From positions 310,001 to 374,000 of the forward strand of contig JBLDXI010000023.1 of NCBI GenBank assembly GCA_047495785.1: a DNA stretch of 64,000 nucleotides, given 5' to 3'. This document shows positions 49,601 to 60,163 of the stretch, in pieces. The stretch is from Lepidodermella squamata (taxonomy: Eukaryota > Gastrotricha). Under the pieces are notes generated by a model that saw only the letters and a list, made by a program, of their open reading frames with translations, did not search any database and was not told the origin of the DNA. How positions within the stretch are numbered: the first letter of the stretch is position 1; every line of letters begins with the position of its first letter. Position numbers and translations under genes: made by a program.

Positions 49601-50164
49601 AACTTGAAATTTTGACTTGATGGTCGTAAATTTTAGATTCGAAAAGTCCTGACCTGAGAATAGTTAGGCAAGATATAAGATGTCGCTAGCTTTCCGAGTT
49701 GGAATCTAACTAAGTTGAACTATTTTTTTGAGATGATTATAACCCGTATAGCACCAGAAGCACCAGCTTTGGTTCTATAATTAGACTGAAGCACGCGATT
49801 TTCCGGGTTGTTTACATGTTTTTGCTAACGTCTTGTTTCTAAAAATAGCGTGTCCAAAATGCGAGGCGAAGAGCTGGAACGAGCCGCACGTGCGCACCCT
49901 GACATTTGCGCCTCGGTCATCGGCCTCATGAACGAGCTGATCGACGACGGCGCCGACAACAATGAAAACAATGACCTACTCGAGCAGCAGCAGCAGGACG
50001 GCAAAAGCAATGGCGGCAAATCAGCGGCAGCATCATCCGGCTCAGGTGCTGCGACGTCTTCAATGCCGCTGGTTCCGAATTTGATCCCGAATTCGATTGA
50101 CGCCACGTCAACTTACAGCAGCAGCAGCAGCGATGGTCGAATCGATGAAGCGAACCGGCCGTGA
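46684..50164 (+). CDS. Nuclear-receptor-like protein, 5' incomplete, atypical zinc finger
   Basis: Exons 46684-46737, 46800-46947, 47547-47977, 48752-48854, 48933-49098 and 49849-50164 join in phase to a stop at 50162-50164 (at least 405 aa). The first junction reads 'SCCKSCQ|SFFRRQ', which matches the C-X2-C-[KQ]-x-F-F-R-R signature of nuclear receptor DNA-binding domains. The second finger is reduced: 'VTCVNERNAFAAADEQCRRC' keeps three cysteines, has Ala where the family has Cys, is two residues short, and lacks the following basic 'R..KC...GM'. A Ser/Pro/Gln-rich hinge follows. 'FVEFVILKAMLYY', 'LTRTLHIYLSRAH' and 'QQFYAVYQML' resemble helices 7-10 of a ligand-binding domain, here unusually short. 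The upstream exon with the first C-X2-C was not found. The family call is inference. Confidence 0.45.
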
Positions 50165-50314
50165 TGATTTTCTCTGCTCGTCTCTTGTTATATTTCTACG
50201 CTGTATCTACCGGAAGATGGCTCAAAAAAAGAAATGTGAATTATAGCATTATTATAGTCAAGGTGGCAATTTATTTAGCTTGTACAATTAATATTTTTCT
50301 TCTCTCTCCGTGTG

Positions 50315-50320
50315 AATAAA
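50315..50320 (+). terminator. Poly(A) signal of the nuclear-receptor-like gene
   Basis: AATAAA 150 bases after the stop codon. Confidence 0.5.
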
Positions 50321-51499
50321 ATGGGTAATTATCTTTTTTCTAATTACCTCAAACTCATTGCTAAAAATAAATTAGAAAAAACTGCTGTATTTTCGCGGAG
50401 GAAAAAATAATAAAAAAATAAGAATTTCGAGTTGCCGTGTTGTCCTCGTTTTGGTGTATTTTCAGCTCGCCGCCAGGGTGCTAAAAAATATTGATTTCAA
50501 CTGGTTGCGTACACGGTCAGGTGCAAATGAGGCGTGACCTTGTGTGATTTTTGCTTGTTGGTTTTTTTCGCAGTGCGCGCGCGCGCCCGTGTTGCGCGTA
50601 ATTAAGCGCAACAGACGCGGCAAGGGCGCAAAACACACACCCGATTTTTTGACGCGCGGCTCAGTCTTCATTATTTGCCTTTCTTTATTGACAAAGATTA
50701 TTCAGAAATTTAGTTTTTCAGGTTTCGAACCTCGAAACTGAGCTGAAGCATTCGGAAACCGAATTTATTGAAGCTTTCTTTTATATTGTTGAATCCTCTC
50801 AGTTTCGAACCCCTGTGATTTCGCTATCAATCTCAATTTCTTTTGAGATTTAAATCCGAATTTTTATAAATAAAATTAAGTAGAAATGCTCATATTCCGT
50901 TTTCTAAGCGGTTTTTCCTGAATTAACTTGAATATTTTTCCAATTTCCCCCGATATATCGAGGGTTCGTGGGTTTCGGTTTTCCGAATCGTCGATATCGA
51001 AAAAATCACTGATTCATAAAATCGATACTTGAAATCGATAACTGCAATGTAGGCTGAACCAGAGCTTGTGTGAGCAGACGATAGAGCAAAATTCGCGTAA
51101 TAATGATCTCTATCATCTATACTTCATAGACAGTGGCTAATTAAGGGGGTTGGTTTCCAATAAATCAGAGAACAATCGTATTTCGAGGTAAAATTGCAAA
51201 TTAGTTGTTGGATTCTCAAATTCAGAGCGTGCTTTTGGGACAACCATCCGGGGGAAAAAATCGACTCACTAAATATTCTAAATTCGCAGATAATCTGAAA
51301 ATGTGATTAACAGAAAATTTAAAAGATCCAAAAATTACCGAAAATTATTCTAAAATTTATTAGGATTTTCAAGATGAGGTATCAAATTTAAAAAAAATTT
51401 GAAACACGTGGTATATTCAAATTTTTTGCAAAAATACCTGAGAAATCACAAAAAATCCTTAAAATTGTCGAAATTCATAGGCTTTCTCATTGTGAAAAT
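50321..51499. other. Intergenic, upstream of the LRR gene
   Basis: AT-rich with a CGCGCG-rich patch near 50575. No gene is seen. Confidence 0.45.
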
Positions 51500-53911
51500 A
51501 TGGGTCGATCTGTTGTTGTGATCAGGACCGTGGTCGTGCTCGTACTGACCGCGAGCAGCCTAGCTATGGACATCGAGTGGCAGCAGCAACAGCCTGGCTA
51601 CCACAGCGCGCAGCTGTTCGCCGCCATCGCCTCGCACTCGGCGTCGAAAAGCAACAACCAGGACTGTTCGGGCCCGGTTGCGTCGAAGACGTGCGAGTGC
51701 ACGGACAACGGCAAGCGGGTGACGTGCCGCGCGACGACCATCTACGCGCTGCAGCACGACATCCCGTGCCCGCAGAATATCGAACACTTGACCCTGATCA
51801 ATGTTCAGTTCAACAGCCGGTGCTTGACGCGGGACAATATGACGAGCCTGCCGAACTTGAGAACGCTGACCATTGCTGGGTCCAATCTGGAAATCGTGTC
51901 ACGTGACGTATTTCGGGCTCAACGTCTGCTACAGGTTGGCATTCTACATTTTAAATCCATTTTTCAATTTTTCAAAAAATTTCCAAAATGTCATCGTTGA
52001 GAAATTCTAAGTAAAATCGGGAATCCGAATTTTACATATTTTTTGAAATATTTAAGATGAAATTTTTAATTTTTAAAATTTGAAATTCAAAAGTTTGAAA
52101 CCTGCAATTTTTAAATTTAAAATATTATAAAAGAAAATACTTGAAAAATACGGCTTACCCTAAACTGTCACCCATTTTCAAACCTTTTGGGTTATTCGGA
52201 CCCTAACCCAAACCGCAACCCTCTTAACCTACCGCTAACCCTGGAACTAATTAACCGGAATTAATAGCTCTAGCCGGGACCCTAATACTAATCCTTACCC
52301 TAGCGATATGGATTTAGTTTGGTTTGGTTTGAGCTTTGGATGCCCTGAAGGATAAGCAACAACTCCAACCCTAACCCTAACCCTAACCCTAACCCTAACC
52401 CTAATCCTAACATTAAAACCCTAGCCCTAACCCTAAAATTAGGTTAATATGTACGAGCAGCCATTACGAACAATTAATTATTAAGGTTGAGTATAAATCT
52501 AGTTCTGGAGCCTCAGAATTAGGGTTGGGGACCAAATTTGAGGGCTTGCATATGGCAGCAAGCATTTGAACACACAATTTTCAAGGTATGAGTGCTAGGA
52601 TCTTTTTGATGTTTTCTATAGTGAACAAAGGAATTTTAATACTTTTCTATTTCCAATCAGGTTATCGATTTGCGTGGGAATCTGCGGTTGTCAACCATCG
52701 ACCCTGATGCGTTCGCTAACCTGCCAAATCTCGCCTGCATCGACCTGAGCAACAACGAACGCCTCGGCAATCTTCCGCCAAGCATTTTCACAAAATCACC
52801 CCGCATCGCCTCACTGAACCTCAGCGCAATCGGCCTGACCGAGCTACCTCAACTACCTGCAAACGGGCAATTGAAAACTTTGGACATCTCCCGCAACCAA
52901 ATCGTGTCGCTCACCGCGGATTTGGTCAACCCATTCTGCCGCCTGGAGGCGTTGTACATTGGCGACAACCCGTGGTGCTGTTCACGGAGTTCACGGTGGC
53001 TCAGTATGTTTCTACGCATCATCGGCGATAAATCAGTGGTGCGTGACCAACCGGTGTGCCAGGGCCCGAATGAGCTCTACGGATGGCCGGTGAAATCAGT
53101 ATCGCCAGACCGTATGGAACGCTACAACCACTGCAAGGGCTACAGTGGTGTTGACGACCAGCGAACTTGCAATGAGGTTAGATTTAGAGCTGATTCGTTT
53201 TACATGAATTTTTTCGCTTTTTGTGTTAGATCTACGTCATGTTCCGAAGTGTGATTCCGCAGCTGCCATCGCAGCCTGAAAGCCGTATTTTGTATGACAA
53301 CCGAGGCAGCACTGGGCAGAGTCGAGGCCATCAACATCACCGTCAGAACGCCCAGGATCAACAAGAGTCGGAGCAAAGTAAGGACGCTACTCCATCTTTA
53401 TGACCAAGAAGGTCCCATAAGTTCCAAAGAGGGCCCCTTTGTAAGCGTGGCTTCCCAGATCCAGATTCTCCCTCGTGACATTTTAGCCTCCGAGATTACA
53501 CTGAGCCGTGATAAATCCCCGAAGAACCATTTTCTTGCCTTTGGAACCACCTAAGACCGTTTGACCGTTGTTGAGAGCGAATTTATCATTACAGGCGCTG
53601 AATTCGAGCGTGGCGAAGATGCTAACCGTGAGCAGCAATCTAACGCTCGCAACAACGGCAAATCAAAGCCATTGACAAGCCAAAACGATCAGCAACGCGT
53701 TTGGCAACGCGCTCAGACTACAGTCGAACCAACAGCCGGCGAATCCCGTATCTGCCTAGCTTCAGTTGGCGGCGACTGCACGACCGGCAACATTGTCGTT
53801 GCGGCTGTCACAGCACTTGCAAGCGCTATTTTCATCCTGGTCACTGTCGTCATTGTTCGATGCGTTCGAAGACGCCGAGTCGAGCGTTTCCGCACTCCAT
53901 CCGTATTTTAG
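51500..53911 (+). CDS. Secreted-start, single-pass LRR membrane protein (4 exons, about 470 aa)
   Basis: Exons 51500-51934, 52661-53176, 53230-53377 and 53595-53911 join in phase. A signal peptide ('VVVIRTVVVLVLTASSLAMD') is followed by a Cys-rich LRRNT ('CECTDNGKRVTC'). Leucine-rich repeats follow ('LPNLRTLTIAGSNLEIV', 'VIDLRGNLRLSTIDPDAF', 'LKTLDISRNQIVSL'), then an LRRCT ('NPWCCSRSSRWL', 'VCQGPNELYGWPV', a later Cys in 'YNHCKG'). A His/Gln/Asn-rich stalk leads to a transmembrane helix ('IVVAAVTALASAIFILVTVV') and a short basic tail ending 'RFRTPSVF'. This is the layout of cell-surface adhesion or receptor LRR proteins. No orthologue can be named. AATAAA is at 54040-54045. Confidence 0.85.
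52364..52436 (+). repeat. Interstitial telomere-like CCCTAA tract in the LRR gene intron
   Basis: Six or so perfect CCCTAA units run from about 52369 to 52403, followed by degenerate units to 52436. Scattered CCCTAA-like words start at about 52180. The tract lies in intron 1 (51935-52660) of the LRR gene. Confidence 0.85.
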
Positions 53912-54039
53912 AGTCGGCTAAACTCAGGAAACGGAGAAACTTGAAAATTGAACTCTCACTGCCTCAGATCACTTATATTTTCTTTTTACATAACGATAAA
54001 TTCTTCGAAAATTCCCATTGAATATTCAATTTTAAATTT

Positions 54040-54045
54040 AATAAA
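54040..54045 (+). terminator. Poly(A) signal of the LRR gene
   Basis: AATAAA 129 bases after the stop codon and 30 bases before the 3' end of the convergent receptor gene. Confidence 0.55.
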
Positions 54046-54074
54046 TCATGAATCATAATTACTAGTTTTTCATT

Positions 54075-56363
54075 CTATCGACGTAGAATTGGGTAAAGCC
54101 ATGTCAAAGATTCGAAAAGCGAAGAAATAACAGCCAGAAAACTGATCGCGGTTTGTTGAAGTATAGGATATGGCGTTAAAATTATGGCAATCAAAACACC
54201 AGCCGGCAGCAACGCTGCTCCGATGATTGCCGAAGCGCAAGCCGCCAGAAATTCTCGGCAATACTGCTTAACGCTTCGGATATGTTTCAGTTGAAAGGCT
54301 ATCATTAACGCTGTGGCTAATTGCAGCATTAACACGCCTCCGATTGCTGACAGAAGAGCCAAACCCAAGCCACTTATCGAGCATCGAACGAACCACGTTT
54401 CTTCGACTGTATCTGCGGATTCATCATATATCGGCTTCAGGTTTGACTCATTGCCGCAGTGATTATCAGCCAACAAAATCCAAGCTATCAAAAGTCCTAT
54501 GTTAGGAATTGCGAGTAGGATTGTTGCAAGAACCGTTTGTTTGTCAGAGGTCCTGCGATAGCTACTCGAAAATGCGAACTTTCCCGACTTGTTTGACCTT
54601 CTAGAAGCAGCGCTTGCAGCTCTGAAGGATGGAGAACTCGCGTAAGCAGCTGCATGGACGAATTTCCCCAGTCTAGCTCGAATTACGTATAGACGAGCTG
54701 TGATCAAGCCGCAGATTGAGGTCAGGCCCAGACACAAGAGGGAAAACGAGGCGGCGTCTAGCATAACACTTTTTGCGCTTCTATCAATAGCGAATAGGGC
54801 CGAGGCTGAGTTCAGGAACATACATCCTATTAGGCCTGCCGATTTCAGCTTCCTGTAACTCCAGAATGACGCAGGCCTGTCTGCAGCAATTGCGAGTAGC
54901 CCGACAAATTGTGCCAATGATACTAAGCAAATCAAAGCGCAAGCTGCGATGAAAGCCGGGCGATAAACTTTCAGGAAGTTGATTTCCAGTAACGCCTGAT
55001 CTCTAGGGGGCCTGCCCAATATCCAGCTTACCCTCGCAACTGAATGTAGGTACATGCTCGCGAGATCGAATTCGTCCAAACTTGTGTTCAGACTTTGCAG
55101 AGCTAGGTAGACTCCCTGCAACCCACTCGATTCGTTGAATTGCGTAACGACTTGAATATCCCCGAGTAACTGCCCAGTTTTGCTGTAAGATGTCTTGCCG
55201 ACTCTCAGTCCGTCATATTCGTGGGATAACACAACTTCCCTAGCTACTCTGGCAACGATTTCCGGTTGACCTGAGTAGTTTTTCAGGGAAAGGCCGTAAT
55301 CAGCTTTCAGCCGCCGGTCCGTTTCATTCAGCTTCATAGCGACATTCGTCAACACGTCGTGGAGGAAAAACGAACTTATGGCATCATCCGTGGTATAATT
55401 GCCCACTTTGAAGATATGGTCCGCTAATTCCTCAGGGGTATCCCCTAAATCACTTTTCCGCGTGAAGTTCAGCGGTTTTGCTATGTTTCCAACGTAAAAC
55501 GTCTGCCGAGCCTGATCTCGTAAAATCTCGCCCGGGCAGCCAGGCAATGGAGTCATTGCGAAGGCTGTCAAAGTTGTGATGAAAACGTAACGAGGCCCAT
55601 GAATCCCAGCTTTATACGCCTCGCAGAAGAACTTAGGTACCAATATAGTTGTACTTATCGTCAGCACGATAATCCTGAGCCCAGACTGCTTCAGATACGA
55701 GATGAACTCGGGTGTTACCTCATTCATAGCATTGAAGAATGGAACTTCGATTCCGGCTGAAATGGCCTTGCTGTGGAAGAACAGCGCCTGATCGAAATCG
55801 ATGACATTCGTAGTAGTAGAGATCAGCGCGACTCTTCTCCAAAAGCCTACATTCTTTATGAAGCTCAGCATGGCTAGAGCTGCCGTTTTCGAAGTAGTGA
55901 GCGAAAGGAACAAGTTAGGGTACCGTGTTTTATCGGCTAAAAACGAAGCTCCACAGAACGATGCGATCGCAACTAAGTTAACGTGTTGAAGTAGAGGGCC
56001 GATCGCCTTGCAACTCGTCGAAATCGCCGGTCCAGCCATGATCGGAGCTTTGAAAACATCAGGCGGCAGCGGTGATCTGATGTAGTCGATCAAACGAGGC
56101 GCCGCTTGGATGCCGACAATCTCGTCTCGAAGGTCGAATTCGACGATGTAGTCGCTTAGGAGATCGTCTCTTGCGTTGATTTTTTCGCCCACGTATCGAA
56201 ACATTATCATGCCTCCTTCGACTTGTTTCGGGTCCATCATGTACAGAGGGACCAAATACAGGATTTTCAACTTTGATTTTCTAGTGGAGTTCGACTGGCA
56301 GCAAGACAGGCTGATGCAAAGCGCGAACAATATAACGAGCGTGGCAAATTTGCGAGCGATCAT
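54075..56363 (-). CDS. Intronless GABA-B-like class C GPCR, copy 1
   Basis: A single-exon gene of 762 aa if started at the Met of 'MIARKFATLVILFALCISLS', a clear signal peptide; an in-frame Met 25 codons upstream (56438) is less likely. Residues about 35-450 form the bilobed periplasmic-binding-like ectodomain ('GPAISTSCKAIGPLLQHVNL', 'LRIIVLTIST', 'YDGLRVGKTSYSKTGQLLGD', 'WILGRPPRDQ'). As in GABA-B receptors there is no Cys-rich domain. Seven membrane segments follow (for example 'LICLVSLAQFVGLLAI' and 'AIIGAALLPAGVLIAIIL'), and the protein ends 'LTWLYPILRR' right after TM7. The coiled-coil tail of true GABA-B subunits is absent. The ligand is unknown; a chemosensory role is possible. It converges with the LRR gene. 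Confidence 0.85.
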   Translation of the reverse strand: MIARKFATLVILFALCISLSCCQSNSTRKSKLKILYLVPLYMMDPKQVEGGMIMFRYVGEKINARDDLLSDYIVEFDLRDEIVGIQAAPRLIDYIRSPLPPDVFKAPIMAGPAISTSCKAIGPLLQHVNLVAIASFCGASFLADKTRYPNLFLSLTTSKTAALAMLSFIKNVGFWRRVALISTTTNVIDFDQALFFHSKAISAGIEVPFFNAMNEVTPEFISYLKQSGLRIIVLTISTTILVPKFFCEAYKAGIHGPRYVFITTLTAFAMTPLPGCPGEILRDQARQTFYVGNIAKPLNFTRKSDLGDTPEELADHIFKVGNYTTDDAISSFFLHDVLTNVAMKLNETDRRLKADYGLSLKNYSGQPEIVARVAREVVLSHEYDGLRVGKTSYSKTGQLLGDIQVVTQFNESSGLQGVYLALQSLNTSLDEFDLASMYLHSVARVSWILGRPPRDQALLEINFLKVYRPAFIAACALICLVSLAQFVGLLAIAADRPASFWSYRKLKSAGLIGCMFLNSASALFAIDRSAKSVMLDAASFSLLCLGLTSICGLITARLYVIRARLGKFVHAAAYASSPSFRAASAASRRSNKSGKFAFSSSYRRTSDKQTVLATILLAIPNIGLLIAWILLADNHCGNESNLKPIYDESADTVEETWFVRCSISGLGLALLSAIGGVLMLQLATALMIAFQLKHIRSVKQYCREFLAACASAIIGAALLPAGVLIAIILTPYPILQQTAISFLAVISSLFESLTWLYPILRR

Positions 56364-56438
56364 TTTCAAGATTTTCAAGACTAATGAGTTTATGGCGATA
56401 AGATCTGCGCTTATATGTGAGTGGCACTCTAACTGCAT

Positions 56439-57340
56439 GCGGGGTGCGCGATTGCAAAAACGTAACTAGCCGGAAATTCTGAAGTTCAGACGTCGCTCTG
56501 TTAGCTTGTCGCAGTTTTTTTCCGTAGGCCATCCTGTCTAACCGCAGACAAATGCGCCTGCAGGAATGGGCTCTGCTGCAACCACGTAATCCGGTGAAGA
56601 AACTATTGAACCGGCTATTTCGAACGTAACGCGTGTGGTCATTTTTAGTTCCTGCAATCAAAACATGTTTTTTCCGTTCATTATCGCGTTCTAGATAAAG
56701 TAATCTATGCTGCGGTAAATGAATAAACTCTTATTTTCTTCAATTAATCAGTACTTTCAAAGCGGCGAAATTGCTTCTGGAAAGAAAACTGAAAGTCCTG
56801 TTTCGTTCAAGATATTTTTATAAGGAAAAAGCTATGACAGGGAAATGAACTCCAACTACTGCGTAGCAACATGGTAACGTGCCCATTATTATTGAGTTTT
56901 CAATTGAGTTTTCAACGCGAATCTAAAGTTGCAGCTTCACAAGATTTAGACCACACCCAACGCAAGTTCGGAGATTAATCCTTTTCAGGTCATTTTCAGC
57001 GACGGAGAACGAAGATTAGACAAAAGACCTTTTTTGCTAGGCCAATACACTGCCAATTTATCTTTGCCATTCTCGACGAGCCATGCCATCGTCGCAGTCG
57101 CAGCTTTTGGTATTGCAATAACAGAATCCTATTCAGCGGAACAATTATTCAGATATATCAGTGAAATCTGCTTGGCTCTTGCCAGTTTTCCACTTGTTGA
57201 AGCATTCACAGTTGTCCGGCGATCTGCATTGAGCGTCACGAGAACAAACAAGGGAGCCAAAAATTCGATGATAAATTTGACAGTGAACAGTGATAAATTC
57301 GATGTTTTAGACGAAAAAATAAGTTTGAGTTGATACTTAC
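56439..57340. other. Upstream of GPCR copy 1; possible 3' exon of the EGF gene
   Basis: Mostly non-coding. On the minus strand an acceptor-like TGCAG near 57238 starts a short frame that could be a last exon of the EGF gene, but the reading that looks most protein-like does not fit the phase. The plus ORF at 57034-57333 runs antisense to it and has no domain. Confidence 0.35.
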
Positions 57341-57676
57341 GCCTGTCACAAAACAGGCCAGTCCAACCTCTGTTGCATAAACAGAAGTTGATACCAATGC
57401 AGATTCCCTTCGCACAACCAGGACTGCAATTTTTGTCCTAAGATGGTATGAAATATGAAAAAATGTTTACATTGAGTATAACAGGAAACCCAAAAGCCTT
57501 GAGGTTGTTCAGCCCCTTCAATCCATCACGAACCAGACCATAAATTTACTGTGGTTGGTGGCTGTAACTTACCAAGATTGTAGATCCGTAAATCAGAGAT
57601 AATTGCGTTCCCAATGCTGTCATCTGTAAAGTCTCAGTGATTGTCTCAGTGATGAACTGTCCCAGGTTGAAGTAAT
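57341..57676 (-). CDS. EGF-domain gene, two internal exons (partial model)
   Basis: Exon a (57676-57573) reads 'YFNLGQFITETITETLQMTA' and 'QLSLIYGSTIL' up to a GTAAGT donor. Exon b (57437-57341) starts after a TTAG acceptor in the same phase and encodes 'DKNCSPGCAKGIC', 'IGINFCLCN' and 'RGWTGLFCDR', then GTAAGT. That is one EGF-like domain with six cysteines in order C-X3-C-X4-C-X5-C-X1-C-X8-C. Such domains serve in secreted or extracellular proteins. The minus frame 57723-57905 ('ECVPRTFEDTLDNFRHRHC') may be a further upstream exon. First and last exons are not resolved. The gene lies between two receptor genes on the same strand. Confidence 0.5.
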
Positions 57677-57901
57677 CTGCTGATTTTATTTAAACATAAT
57701 AAATAATTATGGATTCTCATGCTCAGTAATAGACTACGCGTTTCATCATACATAAGTTGACCCGGAAATTTAAGATTGCACGGATAATACTGCAATGTCG
57801 GTGGCGAAAATTGTCTAACGTGTCCTCAAAGGTGCGTGGAACGCATTCCTGCATTTCTTTTACTTTAAAAGAATTCGCACAATATTTAATTATCATCAGA
57901 A

Positions 57902-60163
57902 TCACTCAACATCCGATACTCGCCTTTTTCTTGACCATGCTCTCCAAATACGGACAGAGAAGGGCAACATCCAAGTTGAAGAGATAGCAGCCGAAATGGC
58001 AATCAGGCTCAAAGAAACAGCGGTTCTTTGCTTCAATTGATTGCGACCTGTTAGAAGAGCAATCAGAATCGAACTCGGGTACATCGTAGCCCCAAAAGCT
58101 GCACCGAAGCACATGAGCCAAAACTCTCTAGTTCTTCTCAATCCATTGATTTGTTTAAGTTGATAGCAGAACATGAGGGATGCAAAAATACAAACCCCCT
58201 GTATGGCGGCTGTTGTCGATAGAAGCCCCCAACTCACCGCTGAAAACGACGAGCAATGCACGGCGTAGTTTTCGATTTCGACATCTAGCTTTTCGTTGTA
58301 AATTGGCTCATCAGTGGTCAAACGATTGAAGCATTTGATGTCTTGAGTAGCTAGCCAAGATACAGCTAGAGCGCAGCATCCACTGGTGTAGTAAGCAACA
58401 GCTGCGAAGAGGTGTCGGTCGACATGTTCCCAGCAGTCGGGGCAAAATGAAATCCGATCCTTCAAAAAGCGACTTCCTGCGTAGATAACGCCAACAGAGC
58501 AACTTTTCTTCACTTGGATCGCGCGCAGTAGAATTAAAGGACGGAAACTCACAACTGAGAGAACGATTGGCCCGCCCACTAAGAGCAGGAACATTGAAAC
58601 GAGTGAAATTGACGAAGATGCTGGAACTAGCTCCATCGAAAAAGCTCCAGACGACGAATTGAGAATCAGACATCCGAATAAGCCCAACATTTTAGATAGC
58701 GGAAATTTCTTCGCGCTCTTCCGCAGTCTCAAGTGTAAAAATGCGAACGAAATCTGAATTATAGACAGAATTGTGATAAGAACCCATGTTGTCACGAAAA
58801 TCTCATTGGAAACATGCTGAAATTCAACCCTGATTGTTGGTTTGTCTTTGGGCGGACGGCCAGAAATCCAGTCAATCTCTCTAGTCATTTGAATCTCAAA
58901 ATTGGCAACATCGTAAGCATTCGAGAAGTTCTTCGACGCTTTAGACCTCAACAGACCGGCATATTTCAGGCCAAAAACTGGTCGGTAGATCAAGACGCTT
59001 GACAAATCGCCTTCAAACACTCCAGAAGCACTGTAAGACTTCTCGCCATACCTTAGACCGAAATACCTCAGATTAAGCACGGATTCATTAGCTATTCTGG
59101 CGATGAGTTCTGCGTTGTTAGGGTAATCTCGGAGGCTCAAGCCGTATTTTAACCTCAAACTTGCTTCTGTCGCGTTCAGGGCAAGGACAGCGGCTAATAC
59201 TGTGTCGTGAACGATTGTAGGAGACACGTATGAAACTAGAGTCCGATTAACGGCGTTGTTGAGAAAGTTATAGAGCTGCAGATTCGAAAATCCCAACTCG
59301 CTGAATTGCGTGTAATTTTCCATGTTTGTCACCCCAAAATAGAAAGAATGCCGAACTTGAAGCAGAATGTCCGATAGAGAGCATGTAGTAGTCTGAACCG
59401 CTGTTGAAAATCCCCCTTGCTGCGTCATGAAAACGTAACGTGTCCCCGAAATTCCGGCTCTGTAGGCCTCGCAAAGAAATTTTATGTAGGTCAAAGCGTT
59501 CGAAACACTGACAAAAATTATCCTGAGACCGCTGCGTTTGAAAGATTTGATGTCATCAGCAAAAACGTCACTGGCTATGTTGAACCAAGGCACGGTAAAT
59601 CCTGACGCCAAAGCCCGTTCCTGAAGGAAGAACGCGAGACCATAATCATTGACATTGCCCGAATTCGCCCAGATGCCGAGCTGTGACCAACTGCCCATTT
59701 TACGCATGAAAAGCAAGATTGTCATAGCTGAGGCTTTGTAGGTAGATATGGACAGGTACAGATTCGGATTGGCGGATCTGTCTTCCAAAGATGGAGCCGC
59801 GCATGACTGACTGATAGCTACCGTGGCGACGAAGTTCAACAGTGGCCCAACAGCTTTGCAGCCTGACGAGAAAGCAGGCCCGACGATAATCGGAGATTGT
59901 AGGGTCGAGTTTGCGTTTTTGAATTCGACCAATCGGCGGACAGCTGCAATGCCCAATTCCTCGTCTGCTATTTCCAGCTCAAGGTGGTAGTCGGATAAAA
60001 TATCCGGCCGTAGATTGACTTGGTCGACGACGTATTTCGTGGATAGAATCATAGTTTGGACAGACAGTGGATCGACCTGGCTTATCGGTACTAAACTGAG
60101 TAGCTTGAGTTTGAAGGGTTTCAATGCCACCGCAACCTGGAAAAGGAAGAATATCACTATCAT
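57902..60163 (-). CDS. Intronless GABA-B-like class C GPCR, copy 2
   Basis: A single-exon gene of 753 aa. A signal peptide ('MIVIFFLFQVAVAL') precedes the ligand-binding-like ectodomain ('LLSLVPISQVDPLSVQTMIL', 'GPAFSSGCKAVGPLLNFVAT', 'LRIIFVSVSNAL', 'YFGLRYGEKSYSASGVFEGD', 'WISGRPPKDKP'). Seven membrane segments follow, ending with 'STWMLPFSVRIWRAWSRKRR' and a six-residue end. Colinear with copy 1 but clearly diverged, so the duplication is not recent. There is no Cys-rich domain and no coiled-coil tail. Presumed plasma-membrane receptor with unknown ligand. Confidence 0.85.
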   Translation of the reverse strand: MIVIFFLFQVAVALKPFKLKLLSLVPISQVDPLSVQTMILSTKYVVDQVNLRPDILSDYHLELEIADEELGIAAVRRLVEFKNANSTLQSPIIVGPAFSSGCKAVGPLLNFVATVAISQSCAAPSLEDRSANPNLYLSISTYKASAMTILLFMRKMGSWSQLGIWANSGNVNDYGLAFFLQERALASGFTVPWFNIASDVFADDIKSFKRSGLRIIFVSVSNALTYIKFLCEAYRAGISGTRYVFMTQQGGFSTAVQTTTCSLSDILLQVRHSFYFGVTNMENYTQFSELGFSNLQLYNFLNNAVNRTLVSYVSPTIVHDTVLAAVLALNATEASLRLKYGLSLRDYPNNAELIARIANESVLNLRYFGLRYGEKSYSASGVFEGDLSSVLIYRPVFGLKYAGLLRSKASKNFSNAYDVANFEIQMTREIDWISGRPPKDKPTIRVEFQHVSNEIFVTTWVLITILSIIQISFAFLHLRLRKSAKKFPLSKMLGLFGCLILNSSSGAFSMELVPASSSISLVSMFLLLVGGPIVLSVVSFRPLILLRAIQVKKSCSVGVIYAGSRFLKDRISFCPDCWEHVDRHLFAAVAYYTSGCCALAVSWLATQDIKCFNRLTTDEPIYNEKLDVEIENYAVHCSSFSAVSWGLLSTTAAIQGVCIFASLMFCYQLKQINGLRRTREFWLMCFGAAFGATMYPSSILIALLTGRNQLKQRTAVSLSLIAISAAISSTWMLPFSVRIWRAWSRKRRVSDVE

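Noticed and set aside
57034-57333. Plus-strand ORF with a membrane-helix-like composition
   Set aside because: It runs antisense to the possible 3' exon of the EGF gene, and no domain or splice context supports it.
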